Shown here one piece after another: positions 5,699-12,465 of a stretch of DNA of 13,981 bases (its first letter is position 1; each line of letters starts with the position of its first letter). Both the position numbers and the translations under genes were made by a program. Source of the DNA: DATEOR01 sp035698665 (lineage in GTDB: Bacteria > Actinomycetota > Thermoleophilia > Gaiellales > Gaiellaceae); contig DASSBN010000002.1 of the NCBI GenBank assembly GCA_035698665.1, positions 1 through 13,981 on the forward strand, given 5' to 3'. The notes under the pieces are model-generated. The model worked only from the letters and a program-made list of their open reading frames with translations. It was not told the DNA's origin and ran no database searches.

Positions 5699-6103
5699 TG
5701 CTGTCGTGGGCCTCGTCCACGCGAGGAAGACACAGGTGGGGATGCGCGCACGGTGGGAGGCGGGCGGGAACTTCTCGCGGTAGGCCGTGGGCGAGACGCC
5801 GAAGTCGCGCCCGAAGCTCGTCGTGAAGGAGCCGACGCTTGCGAGGCCGACCGCGAAGCAGATCTCCGCGACGGAGCGGTCGGTGTTGCGGAGGAGCTCG
5901 GCCGCGCGCTCGAGGCGGCGGTGCAGCAGGTACTGGTGCGGCGTCTGCCCGAAGGCACGGGAGAACTCGCGGCTGAAATGGGCGGGCGAAAGCTTGGCGG
6001 CGTGGGCGAGCGTGGGCACGTCCAGCGGCTCCCGGTAGCGCGCGTCCATCAGATCTTTCGCGCGCAGGAGGTGCCGCGCCGGCGGGACCGGGGTGATCGT
6101 CAC
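5675..6103 (-). CDS. Short AraC-family transcriptional regulator
   Basis: 142 residues, almost entirely the AraC/XylS double helix-turn-helix domain. HTH1 is near 27-50 (LDVPTLAHAAKLSPAHFSREF), followed by the linker RAFGQTPHQYLLHRRLERAAELL. HTH2 is near 77-100 (SVAEICFAVGLASVGSFTTSFGRDFGVSPTAYR). The usual N-terminal ligand-binding domain is missing; a Trp/Pro-containing tail (about 114-142) is of unknown function. Stand-alone AraC DNA-binding domains of this size upstream of a VOC gene are a known arrangement. GTG 6103 overlaps the stop of the RibD-like gene as GTGA, so it is translationally coupled. It probably controls its own operon, but no operator could be identified. Confidence 0.92.
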   Translation of the reverse strand: MTITPVPPARHLLRAKDLMDARYREPLDVPTLAHAAKLSPAHFSREFSRAFGQTPHQYLLHRRLERAAELLRNTDRSVAEICFAVGLASVGSFTTSFGRDFGVSPTAYREKFPPASHRARIPTCVFLAWTRPTTAVLEKTGE

Positions 6104-6657
6104 TTCGGCCGATACACCAGGACGAGAACGCCTTCGGGACCGACCGACTTCGACTCGACGAGCTCGAGCGCCTTCGTCGCGCCCGTGTCACCGAAGAGGT
6201 GCTTGCCCTCGCCGAGCACGACCGGGAAGACCATCAGGCGGAGCTCGTCGACGAGACCCTGGCCGACGAGCGCGTCCACGAGCATGCGGCTCCCGTTGAC
6301 CAGGATGACGCCGTCCTGCTCCTCCTTCAGTCGCGCGAGATCGTCCACGCCGATGACCGTCGAGTTCGACCACTCGGGATTGGAGAGCGTCGAGGAGACC
6401 ACGAACTTCGGCATCGTGTTGAACTTGTCGGCGAACTCGCCCTCCCGGCTCGGCCACGCCGCCGCGAAGCCCTCGTAGGTCTTCCGGCCGAGGAGGAGCG
6501 CCGAGCTCTCCATCACCTCGTCGAGCTTGAACCGGTCGCCGTCCTCGCCTCGGTTGAACTGGAGCGCCCAGCCGCCGCGCTCCATGCCCTCGGAGCCGCC
6601 CGGATCCTCCATCACGCCGTCCACGGTCACGAACTGAGATACCACGATGCGTCCCAT
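6100..6657 (-). CDS. RibD C-terminal domain / dihydrofolate-reductase-like protein
   Basis: 185 residues from ATG 6657, with GGAAGGAG 5 bases upstream. It has the RibD_C reductase fold of the YwjB/YyaP group: N-terminal strand GRIVVSQFVTVDGVMEDPGG, then ALLLGRKTYEGFAAAWPS (the GRxTYE motif), KFVVSSTL, a nucleotide-binding region ILVNGSRMLVDALVGQGLVDEL, and LMVFPVVLGEGKHLFGDTG. NAD(P)H-dependent reduction is expected from the fold, but the substrate of this stand-alone group is generally unknown, and it should not be taken as a true FolA. It is first gene of a four-gene minus-strand operon (this gene, AraC, VOC, cupin) and divergent from the ECF sigma gene, with 116 bp between them that must hold both promoters. 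Confidence 0.93.
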   Translation of the reverse strand: MGRIVVSQFVTVDGVMEDPGGSEGMERGGWALQFNRGEDGDRFKLDEVMESSALLLGRKTYEGFAAAWPSREGEFADKFNTMPKFVVSSTLSNPEWSNSTVIGVDDLARLKEEQDGVILVNGSRMLVDALVGQGLVDELRLMVFPVVLGEGKHLFGDTGATKALELVESKSVGPEGVLVLVYRPK

Positions 6658-6773
6658 TGGCGCTCCTTCCTCTCTCCGGCCTGGAGCGGTAAACGTTACG
6701 TGAGCGCGCCTGAAGGAAACGGCGCTCGGGCGGGTCCAATCGGCATGATCGTAGGAGTGGCCCGTGGAGGGGG

Positions 6774-7340
6774 ATGAGGCAGAGGCCGGCGCCCGAGCTT
6801 GCGCCCGTAGTCATCGAGCAGGCGAAACGGGGGAGCCAGGCGGCGTTCGCGGAGATCGTGCGCCACTACGACCCCGGGTTGCGCGCGCTTGCGTTCAGGC
6901 TGCTCGGCGACCGGGAGCGAATGGACGACGCACTTCAGGAGGCATACGTGAAGGCCTTTCGCGCTCTGCCCCGCTTCCGCGGCGACTCGAAGCTCGGCAC
7001 CTGGCTCTACCGCATCGCCTACAACGCCTGTCTCGACGAGCTCGAAGCCTCGCGCCGGGTCGTGCGGCTCCCGCTGGACGCCATCGGCGAGCAGCCGGAT
7101 CCTCGCCCCGGTGTGGTTGAGTCCGTGGCCGGCCGGAACGACCTCGCCGCCGCCCTCGAAGCGCTCGCGCCCGAGGACCGCGCCGCGGTCCTCATGGTGG
7201 ATGCGCAGGGGTTCGGCTACCGAGAGGCGGCCGAAGCTCTGGGCGTGCCCGAAGGCACGATCGGCTCGCGCCTCAACCGTGCGCGGGCGCATCTCAGGGA
7301 AGCCCTCGACGACACCGAAGAGGGGGTGTCCGGGAGGTGA
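6774..7340 (+). CDS. ECF-family RNA polymerase sigma factor
   Basis: 188 residues. Sigma region 2 is at about 24-92: FAEIVRHYDPGLRALAFRLLGD, ERMDDALQEAYVKAFRALPRF, GTWLYRIAYNACLDELEASRR. Region 4 is at about 125-177: LAAALEALAPEDRAAVLMVDAQGFGYREAAEALGVPEGTIGSRLNRARAHLREAL. There is no region 3 or 1.1 and no C-terminal extension, so this is a standard ECF type. ATG 6774 directly follows GGAGGGGG, an unusually close ribosome site, but no other in-frame start exists nearby. The stop overlaps the GTG of the next gene (GTGA), which marks the RseB-like membrane protein as its likely regulator. I could not identify a convincing autoregulatory -35/-10 pair. Confidence 0.94.
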   Translation: MRQRPAPELAPVVIEQAKRGSQAAFAEIVRHYDPGLRALAFRLLGDRERMDDALQEAYVKAFRALPRFRGDSKLGTWLYRIAYNACLDELEASRRVVRLPLDAIGEQPDPRPGVVESVAGRNDLAAALEALAPEDRAAVLMVDAQGFGYREAAEALGVPEGTIGSRLNRARAHLREALDDTEEGVSGR

Positions 7341-8683
7341 GCCGCAGCCCGAGCGAGTTTCGCGACGAGCGGCTCGGAGAGCTCCTGCGCGAGCTCGAGG
7401 TTCCCGAGCATCGCCCCGGATTCGAGGCCGAGCTTCGGCGGCGGCTCGCCGCTGGGAGGCGCCGCCCCGCCCAGCGAGCCACGCGCCGACGCTTCGGCTG
7501 GGGCGTGCGGATCGCCGCCGTCGCAGCGGTGATCGCGGCGGTCGTCGTGGCCATCGGCGTCCCGAGGACGAAGCACACGCCTTCCGTTCTCGGGCCCGAG
7601 CCCGCGACCGCGGCTGAGATCAAGGCGAAGGTGCGAACGGCGCTCATCCAGATGAAGAGCCTCGGCGGCGAGCTCGTGTACGACGGACCGAAGAAGGGCG
7701 ACGAGGCGCGCTGGCGCTTCACGCTCACCGCCCAGGGCGACTTCGACCTCGTCGGGCCGACGCGGAAAGAGCGAATCACCTACGACGCGTCGACCGGAGT
7801 CGCGCGCTCGGCGCAGCGAAGCGCGAGCCTCGGCGGCGGACCGGTCTTCTACGCCGAGCGGCGCGGCGTCGCGCCCGGCCTGCCGGATCCCTCGCCTCCG
7901 ACCTGGCTCGTACCGACGGAGCTCGAGGCCTACGTGCGCGCTCTGCTCGCCGCCGAAGATCCGCGTGTCACGGAGACAACCTACGACGGGCGCCCTGCCT
8001 GGATCCTCTCCGTGGAGACGGTCCCGAATGCGATCGTGCCGGAGTTCTCCGGCGACCGACTCGACGTCACGGTGGACAAGGCGAGCGGGATGCCGGAGCG
8101 CGTGCTCGAGACGAAGAACGGCCGGTTCCTGCGCGAGCTCAGGATCGAGGGCCTGGCCGTGAACGCCGACGTTCCGGCGGGGACGTTCACGCTCGACTTT
8201 CCGCCGGACGCCGAAGTCTCGCACGTCGACGAGGGCTTCCGCCGGGTCGGTCTCGACGACGTGCAGGGAGCCGTCGGCTACGCGCCGCTCGTCCCGAACT
8301 GGCTGCCCGCGGGCTTCGAGCTCGCCGAGGTCGCCGTTGCGAAGGAGGGCCGGCCCACGGGAACCGAGGGCGGAAACCCCGTCTCCCGCGACGTCGTCTC
8401 ACTCTCCTATCGGCGCGGTCTCGACCAGGTGCTCGTGACCACGCGAAGCGCCCAGGGAGGACCGTGGAGCGACCCCCTCGCGACCGGAGAGGGCTTCGTC
8501 GACACGCCCGAGGGGGTCGTTCTCACCGGGGGCGCGCTCGACGGCCGCAACGCGCAGATCCTGCTCGCCCCGCGTGGGATCCCGCACCTCTGGGTGCAGA
8601 CCGACGACCTGATCGTCACCGTGAGCGGGGCTCTCGGGCGGGCCCAGCTCCTCGAGGTCGCCGAATCGCTCGAGGCGCGCTGA
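7337..8683 (+). CDS. Membrane-anchored RseB/LolA-like protein, probable anti-sigma partner
   Basis: 448 residues from GTG 7337, overlapping the sigma stop by 4 bases. A basic cytoplasmic segment (1-53: DERLGELLRELEVPEHRPGFEAELRRRLA, then Arg-rich) precedes one membrane helix at about 54-75. The large outside part has a LolA/RseB-like beta domain (about 90-305; ELVYDGPKKGDEARWRFTLTAQGDFDL, RPAWILSVETV, DVTVDKASGMPERVLETKNG, then AGTFTLDFPPDAE). A second domain (about 308-448; YAPLVPNWLPAGFELAEVAV ... VVLTGGALDGRNAQILL) resembles the C-terminal part of RseB or DUF4367. The zinc-anti-sigma HxxxCxxC motif is absent. Inference: the short cytoplasmic segment holds the sigma factor and the outer domains sense envelope state, combining RseA and RseB roles in one chain. 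Confidence 0.83.
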   Translation: MSRSPSEFRDERLGELLRELEVPEHRPGFEAELRRRLAAGRRRPAQRATRRRFGWGVRIAAVAAVIAAVVVAIGVPRTKHTPSVLGPEPATAAEIKAKVRTALIQMKSLGGELVYDGPKKGDEARWRFTLTAQGDFDLVGPTRKERITYDASTGVARSAQRSASLGGGPVFYAERRGVAPGLPDPSPPTWLVPTELEAYVRALLAAEDPRVTETTYDGRPAWILSVETVPNAIVPEFSGDRLDVTVDKASGMPERVLETKNGRFLRELRIEGLAVNADVPAGTFTLDFPPDAEVSHVDEGFRRVGLDDVQGAVGYAPLVPNWLPAGFELAEVAVAKEGRPTGTEGGNPVSRDVVSLSYRRGLDQVLVTTRSAQGGPWSDPLATGEGFVDTPEGVVLTGGALDGRNAQILLAPRGIPHLWVQTDDLIVTVSGALGRAQLLEVAESLEAR

Positions 8684-8737
8684 AGGATCGCGCGCGGAGA
8701 AACGTCCAACCGCTAACCACGTCGAACAGGGGGATCG

Positions 8738-8974
8738 TTGACCAGCGACATGTACTGGCTCAGGGAATGCCACGGCTTTCAGGTCGACTCGCAAGGGCGG
8801 CGGCTCGGAGTCGTCGAGGACGTCCTCTACGGAGCGGAGCTCGACCGTCCCTCGGCGCTCGCCGTGCGCGGCGGACTCTTCGGCACTCGGCTGGAGATCG
8901 TCCCGGTCGAGGCCGTCGACGAGATCAGCCCGCGCGCGAAGCGAATCGCGGTCCGCGATCTCCGGGCTGCGTGA
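8738..8974 (+). CDS. Small PRC-barrel-like protein
   Basis: 78 residues from TTG 8738, chosen because AGGGGG lies 4 bases before it. The ATG at 8750 (MYWLRECHGF) is an alternative, but 16 bases from that site. The sequence CHGFQVDSQGRRLGVVEDVLYGAELDRPSALAVRGGLFGTRLEIVPVEAVDEI follows the beta-strand pattern of PRC-barrel domains: a GxxVxxxxGxxLGxVxDV start and a final strand with a hydroxyl/acid-rich IxPxxxRIxV. PRC-barrels mediate protein or RNA contacts in RimM and other proteins; stand-alone ones are mostly uncharacterised. It lies 54 bases after the RseB-like gene, so it may be in the sigma operon or have its own promoter. It converges on the aldehyde dehydrogenase gene with a 5-base gap. 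Confidence 0.75.
   Translation: MTSDMYWLRECHGFQVDSQGRRLGVVEDVLYGAELDRPSALAVRGGLFGTRLEIVPVEAVDEISPRAKRIAVRDLRAA
8945..8959. terminator. Possible hairpin near convergent gene ends
   Basis: ATCGCGG-T-CCGCGAT is a perfect 7-1-7 inverted repeat (a 6-bp stem with 3-base loop in practice), lying 12 bases before the PRC-like stop and about 20 bases beyond the aldehyde dehydrogenase stop. Position fits a bidirectional terminator, but it is inside coding sequence, has no T-run, and could be chance in GC-rich DNA. Confidence 0.2.
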
Positions 8975-8979
8975 GCTCG

Positions 8980-10353
8980 TCAGCTGGTGGCGATGAAGAC
9001 GTTCTTGAGCTCGGTGTAGTGCTCGAGGGCGAACGGGCCGAGCTCGCGCCCGACGCCCGACTGCTTGAAGCCGCCGAAAGGCGTCGTCACCCGTACCGAG
9101 CTGTTCGAGTTGACGGAGATGTTGCCGGTCTCGAGTGCCCTCGCGACACGCAGGGCGCGCGCGCCGTCGCGGGTCCAGATCGAGCCGGAGAGCCCGTAGA
9201 CCGTGTCGTTGGCGATCTTCACGGCGTCCGCCTCGTCGTCGAACGGGATGACCGCGGCAACCGGGCCGAAGATCTCCTCGCGCGCGACGCGGTCGTCGTT
9301 CGAGACGGGCGAGAGAACCGTCGGCGGGAACCAGTAGCCGGGCCCGTCCGGCGCCGAGCCGCGGAATGCGACCGGCGCGCCGTCGTCCACGTAGGACGCG
9401 ACCTTCTCACGGTGGTCCGCGGAGATCAGCGGGCCCATCTGCGTGGCGTCGTCGAGCGGGTCGCCGACGCGTAGCGCCTTGACCTCGCGCTCGAGCGCCT
9501 CGAGGAAGGGCTCGACCGCGGAGCGCTCGACGAGGATGCGCGAGCGCGCGCAACAGTCCTGCCCGGCGTTCCCGAAGACGGCGAGCGGCGCGGATGCGGC
9601 CGCCTTCTCGAGGTCTGCGTCGGCGAAAACGACGTTCGCGGACTTTCCTCCCAGCTCGAGCGTCACCCGCTTGATCGTCTGCGACGCGATCTCCGCCACA
9701 CGGCGTCCAACCTCGGTCGAGCCGGTGAACGCGACCTTCGCGACGTCGGGATGCTCGACGATTCGCTCTCCGACGGTCCGCCCCGGCCCGTTGACGACGT
9801 TCAAGACTCCCTCGGGGATGCCGGCCTCGAGCGCGAGCTTCCCGAGCTCGAGCGCCGTCAGCGGCGTGAGCTCGGCCGGCTTGAGGACGATCGTGTTGCC
9901 GGCCGCGAGGGCGGGGCCGATCTTCCAGCTCGCGATCGGCAGCGGAAAATTCCACGGCGTGATGAGCCCGACGACGCCGAGCGGCTCGCGGAAGGTGACG
10001 TCCACGCCGCCCGAAACGGGGATCTGCGAGCCGAGCAGCCGCTCGGGCGCTCCCGCGTAATAGTCGAAGACGTCGACGACGCTTCCGACCTCTCCGCGCG
10101 CGTCCGAGATGGGCTTGCCGACGTTGCGCGCCTCGAGCTGCGCAAGCTCCTCGACCTTCTCCTCGATGACGCGCGCCAGCCGGCGGAGAAGCTTGGCGCG
10201 CTCGCCCGGCGAGACGTCTCGCCAGGCGGGGAACGCGGCCTTCGCGCGCGCCACGGCCTCGTCGGCCTCCTCCACTCCGGCGCGCGGCAGTTCGGCGAGA
10301 ACGTGCTCGGTCGCAGGCTCGAAAACCTGCATGGTTTCAGTGCTCACGGCCAT
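8980..10353 (-). CDS. NAD(P)-dependent aldehyde dehydrogenase
   Basis: 457 residues, slightly short at the N-terminus compared with usual ALDH length (about 480-500). Catalytic features are all present: Asn135 in the TPWNFP oxyanion motif, Lys158 in VLKPAELTP, the cofactor loop FTGSTEVGRR at 209-218, general base Glu233 in TLELGGKS, nucleophile Cys267 in FGNAGQDCCAR, and the EEIFGPV motif. The NAGQDCC context and TPFGGFKQSGVGRELG ending resemble betaine-aldehyde and aminobutyraldehyde dehydrogenases, but the substrate cannot be fixed from sequence alone. ATG 10353 has only a weak ribosome site; GTG 10347 is an alternative start. The exporter gene ends 21 bases upstream, so the two are probably cotranscribed. 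Confidence 0.95.
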   Translation of the reverse strand: MAVSTETMQVFEPATEHVLAELPRAGVEEADEAVARAKAAFPAWRDVSPGERAKLLRRLARVIEEKVEELAQLEARNVGKPISDARGEVGSVVDVFDYYAGAPERLLGSQIPVSGGVDVTFREPLGVVGLITPWNFPLPIASWKIGPALAAGNTIVLKPAELTPLTALELGKLALEAGIPEGVLNVVNGPGRTVGERIVEHPDVAKVAFTGSTEVGRRVAEIASQTIKRVTLELGGKSANVVFADADLEKAAASAPLAVFGNAGQDCCARSRILVERSAVEPFLEALEREVKALRVGDPLDDATQMGPLISADHREKVASYVDDGAPVAFRGSAPDGPGYWFPPTVLSPVSNDDRVAREEIFGPVAAVIPFDDEADAVKIANDTVYGLSGSIWTRDGARALRVARALETGNISVNSNSSVRVTTPFGGFKQSGVGRELGPFALEHYTELKNVFIATS

Positions 10354-10374
10354 CTCGGCGAGCCTATCAGCGGC

Positions 10375-11253
10375 CTAGACGTCCGGAGGAGCGGGTGCCG
10401 TGACGGCCTTGCGCGCAGCGCCCGCACTCGCGATCACGACGAGCGCGATCGCAACGACCGCCCGCGTTCCGATGCGCTCGCCGAGGACGACGAAGCCCAC
10501 GAGCGCGCCGATCGCCGGCTCGAGGCTCATGAGGACGCCGAAGACGTGGGCCGGTAGCCGGCGAAGTGCCTCGAGCTCGAGCGACCAGGGAAGCGCCGCC
10601 GAGAGAACCGCGACCGCGAGCCCCGCGGCGAGGAGCTCCGGTTCGAGCAAGGCCGACCCGGCACTCGCGATCCCGAACGGCAGCGAGACGACGGCGCCGA
10701 CCGCCATCGCGAGCACGAGCCCTGTCGGCCCGGAGTACGCCCGGCCGACGTGGATGCTCAGCGTGATGTAGGCCGCCCACAAGCCGCCGGCACCGACGGC
10801 GAATGCGACGCCGACCGGGTCGAGCCCCTCCTCGCCGATTCCGGGCGCGAGCAGAGCGATCCCGGAGGCCGCCATGGCGACCCACAGAAAATCGCTCGAG
10901 CGCCGGGAGCCCACGAGCGCGATGCCGAGCGGGCCGATGAACTCGAGCGTGACCGCGATCCCGAGCGGAATCCGGTCGATCGCCTGGTAGAAGCAGAAGT
11001 TCATCGTCACGAGCGTGAGCCCGAATGCGAGGGCCAGCTGCAGCTCGCGGGAGGAGCGGTCTCGGACTCGCGGGCGGAAGAGCAGCCCGAGGATGAGTGC
11101 CCCGAAGACGAGACGGAGCATGACGAGGCCGGTCGGCGTCAGCTGGTCGAACAGCGACTTGGCGATCGCGGCCCCGAGCTGGACCGACGACACGCCTGCC
11201 ACAACGAGCCAGGGCGCCGGGATTCGGGCGACGGAGACGGTACGACCCTCCAC
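10375..11253 (-). CDS. EamA/DMT-family transporter, RhtA-like exporter
   Basis: 292 residues with about ten hydrophobic helices in two EamA halves. Half one has LVVAGVSSVQLGAAIAKSLFDQL, TGLVMLRLVFGALILGLL and FYQAIDRIPLGIAVTLEFIGPLGIAL; half two has GGLWAAYITLSIHVGRAYSG, LPWSLELEALRRLPAHVFGVLMSLEPAIGALVGFVVLGER. The IPLGIAVTLEFIGPL and SLEPAIGALxGFxxLGE elements are typical of RhtA-type amino-acid (threonine/homoserine) exporters; the real substrate is not known. The start is GTG 11253: no other in-frame start precedes the first helix except one that would truncate it. That GTG lies inside a 35-base hairpin (11237-11271). The aldehyde dehydrogenase follows after 21 bases. Confidence 0.93.
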   Translation of the reverse strand: MEGRTVSVARIPAPWLVVAGVSSVQLGAAIAKSLFDQLTPTGLVMLRLVFGALILGLLFRPRVRDRSSRELQLALAFGLTLVTMNFCFYQAIDRIPLGIAVTLEFIGPLGIALVGSRRSSDFLWVAMAASGIALLAPGIGEEGLDPVGVAFAVGAGGLWAAYITLSIHVGRAYSGPTGLVLAMAVGAVVSLPFGIASAGSALLEPELLAAGLAVAVLSAALPWSLELEALRRLPAHVFGVLMSLEPAIGALVGFVVLGERIGTRAVVAIALVVIASAGAARKAVTAPAPPDV

Positions 11254-11271
11254 GGTGGAGAGTCATACCGT
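11237..11271 (-). promoter_or_regulatory. 35-nt RNA hairpin enclosing the EamA start codon
   Basis: Read on the minus strand, bases 11271 to 11237 form a stem centred on 11254: ACGGUA-U-GAC-U-CUCCAC, C, GUGGAG-G-GUC-G-UACCGU. All 17 positions can pair, two of them as G-U wobbles. On the plus strand those two would be C-A mismatches, so the structure favours minus-strand RNA. The start codon GTG 11253-11251 is in the upper stem. The hairpin begins 17 bases after the DUF892 stop. It could be a terminator for DUF892 (no U-run follows), a start-codon-masking switch, or a dimer operator. Confidence 0.55.
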
Positions 11272-11288
11272 GCGGGCTTGAGGGCGGG

Positions 11289-12266
11289 CTATGCCGTGAT
11301 GCCCTGCGCGCGAAGCGAGGCCTCGACCGCGCGGTCGAACGAGGCGGCCAGCTTCTCCGCCGCGTTGCGCTCCTGCTCGAGGATCCGCGCCGCCATGTCA
11401 GCCGTCTCGCCGTCCCCGACCTGCTCGGCGACGCGGCGAAGCTGCTCGTAGCCCGCGATCTCGAGGTGCTCGAAGGCGTAGGCGAACGCGACGAGCTTGC
11501 CCGGCGTGTCGGGGTGAGCCGCGAAGAACGTGCCCCAGTTGATCGCCCCCGCCTTCATCGCCAGGTCCTTGAGCATCGAAGGCTCACCACCGAGCGCCTC
11601 CAGGCGCGCGTCGACGAGCTCCTGCTGGTCGCGCGTCTCGACGAGGTGCTCCTCGAAGAGGCTCGAAAGCTCGGGATCGGACGCGAGCTCCGGCCCCTTC
11701 TCGAGCAGCTTGATCGCTTGGGCCTCGATCGCGTGGGCGTCGGCGAGGTACGTGCGGAGCTGCTCCAGCATGTCCTCGCGGCCGACGTCCTCGAGCGACG
11801 CGGCGACCGAGCGGTCGAAGTTCGAGGCGAGGCGCTCCGCCATCGCCTGCTCCTGGTCGCGGATGGCCTTTGCGAGCTGGACGGTCTCCTCGTCCCCCGC
11901 CCGCTCCGCCACGCGCCCGAGCAACTCGTAGGCGGCGAGCTCCATGTGCTCGTACGAATAGGCGTGCGCCACGAGCTTGCCGGGTGTGTCCGGCTGGGAC
12001 TTGGCGAAGAGGAGGAATCCCGCTCCGCCGGCCTTCATGACCATGTCCTTGATCGTCGACGTGTCCGCGCCGAGAGCCTCGAGCCGCGTGCGCGTCATCG
12101 ACTCGTGCCCGCGGGTCTCGCCCAGGTGCTCCTGGAAGATGCCGGCGAGCTCGGGATCGCCGGCGATACGTGGCGCGGCCTCGAGCTGGGCGAGCGCCTG
12201 CTCCTCGATCGAATGGGCGTCGGTCAGATACTTGGTGAGCTGCTCCTGAAGGCTCGAGTCGGCCAT
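11289..12266 (-). CDS. Tandem DUF892 (YciE/YciF-like) ferritin-like protein
   Basis: 325 residues, about twice the usual DUF892 length, because the domain is duplicated. Residues 1-160 and 161-320 align without any gap at a constant offset of 160. Matching elements include YLTDAHSIEEQA / YLADAHAIEAQA, DPELAGIFQEHLGETR / DPELSSLFEEHLVETR, PDTPGKLVAHAYSYEHMELAAYE / PDTPGKLVAFAYAFEHLEIAGYE, and RDQEQAMAERLASNFDRSV / LEQERNAAEKLAASFDRAV. Each half has four helices with Glu/His at the positions where ferritin-like proteins bind a di-metal site (E-E, EH..E, YEH.E, QE...E). DUF892 proteins are linked to stress; biochemistry is little known. ATG 12266 has GGAAAGGA 7 bases upstream and lies within the 3' end of the zinc-ribbon ORF. 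There is no signal peptide, so it is cytoplasmic. Confidence 0.9.
   Translation of the reverse strand: MADSSLQEQLTKYLTDAHSIEEQALAQLEAAPRIAGDPELAGIFQEHLGETRGHESMTRTRLEALGADTSTIKDMVMKAGGAGFLLFAKSQPDTPGKLVAHAYSYEHMELAAYELLGRVAERAGDEETVQLAKAIRDQEQAMAERLASNFDRSVAASLEDVGREDMLEQLRTYLADAHAIEAQAIKLLEKGPELASDPELSSLFEEHLVETRDQQELVDARLEALGGEPSMLKDLAMKAGAINWGTFFAAHPDTPGKLVAFAYAFEHLEIAGYEQLRRVAEQVGDGETADMAARILEQERNAAEKLAASFDRAVEASLRAQGITA
11307..12266 (-). repeat. Two tandem 480-bp repeat units inside the DUF892 gene
   Basis: Unit 1 is 12266-11787 and unit 2 is 11786-11307, recognised at protein level by a constant 160-residue offset with no insertions or deletions. DNA identity is clearly lower than protein similarity, so this is an old duplication and not a recent or slipped repeat. 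Confidence 0.8.
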
Positions 12267-12436
12267 CGCGTCGTCCTTTCCTCGGATACGCGACTGGGAG
12301 TTCCCGCTCCCGCCAAGTCCGAAGCCTCACAGGAATCGCCCTCGCAGCAGCCGATCTTGAAGCGGCAGCGCGGGCACTGCCACGTCTGGTGGCGCCATTC
12401 CATGGCGGCGCCGCAGCGAAGACAGCTTTCGGTCAC
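12224..12436 (-). CDS. Small zinc-ribbon-like protein
   Basis: 70 codons from GTG 12436 to TGA 12224. The first 36 residues look like a real metal-binding protein: CLRC at 5-8, CPRC at 21-24, then CC at 30-31 and Cys36, with MEWRHQTWQ between the two knuckles (VTESCLRCGAAMEWRHQTWQ, then CPRCRFKIGCCEGDSCEASD). The two CxxC pairs could hold one Zn; the extra CC and C might bind a second metal. The last 35 residues are low-complexity Ser/Arg/Thr and overlap the DUF892 start by 43 bases. ATG 12370 would remove the first CxxC, so the GTG is favoured, although it has no clear ribosome site. It starts 29 bases after the topoisomerase stop and is probably part of a topoisomerase/zinc-ribbon/DUF892 transcript. 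Function unknown. Confidence 0.6.
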   Translation of the reverse strand: MTESCLRCGAAMEWRHQTWQCPRCRFKIGCCEGDSCEASDLAGAGTPSRVSEERTTRWPTRAFRSSSPSI

Positions 12437-12465
12437 GCGTGCAGTCTGGCCCGCGGCCAGGACGG

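Noticed and set aside
5206..5958. 250-residue version of the VOC protein starting at 5958
   Set aside because: The first 112 residues are a low-complexity shadow of the AraC gene; the perfect ribosome site before ATG 5622 fixes the true start.
6658..6773. GGTAAACGTTACG (about 6688-6700) as an operator or ECF promoter in the divergent region
   Set aside because: Only the central AACGTT is a true palindrome and I found no -35/-10 pair with proper spacing; too weak to call, though the region must hold promoters for both genes.
7217..8224. 335-codon minus-strand frame opposite the sigma/RseB-like genes
   Set aside because: No domain and composition typical of antisense GC-rich codons; the plus-strand genes are clear.
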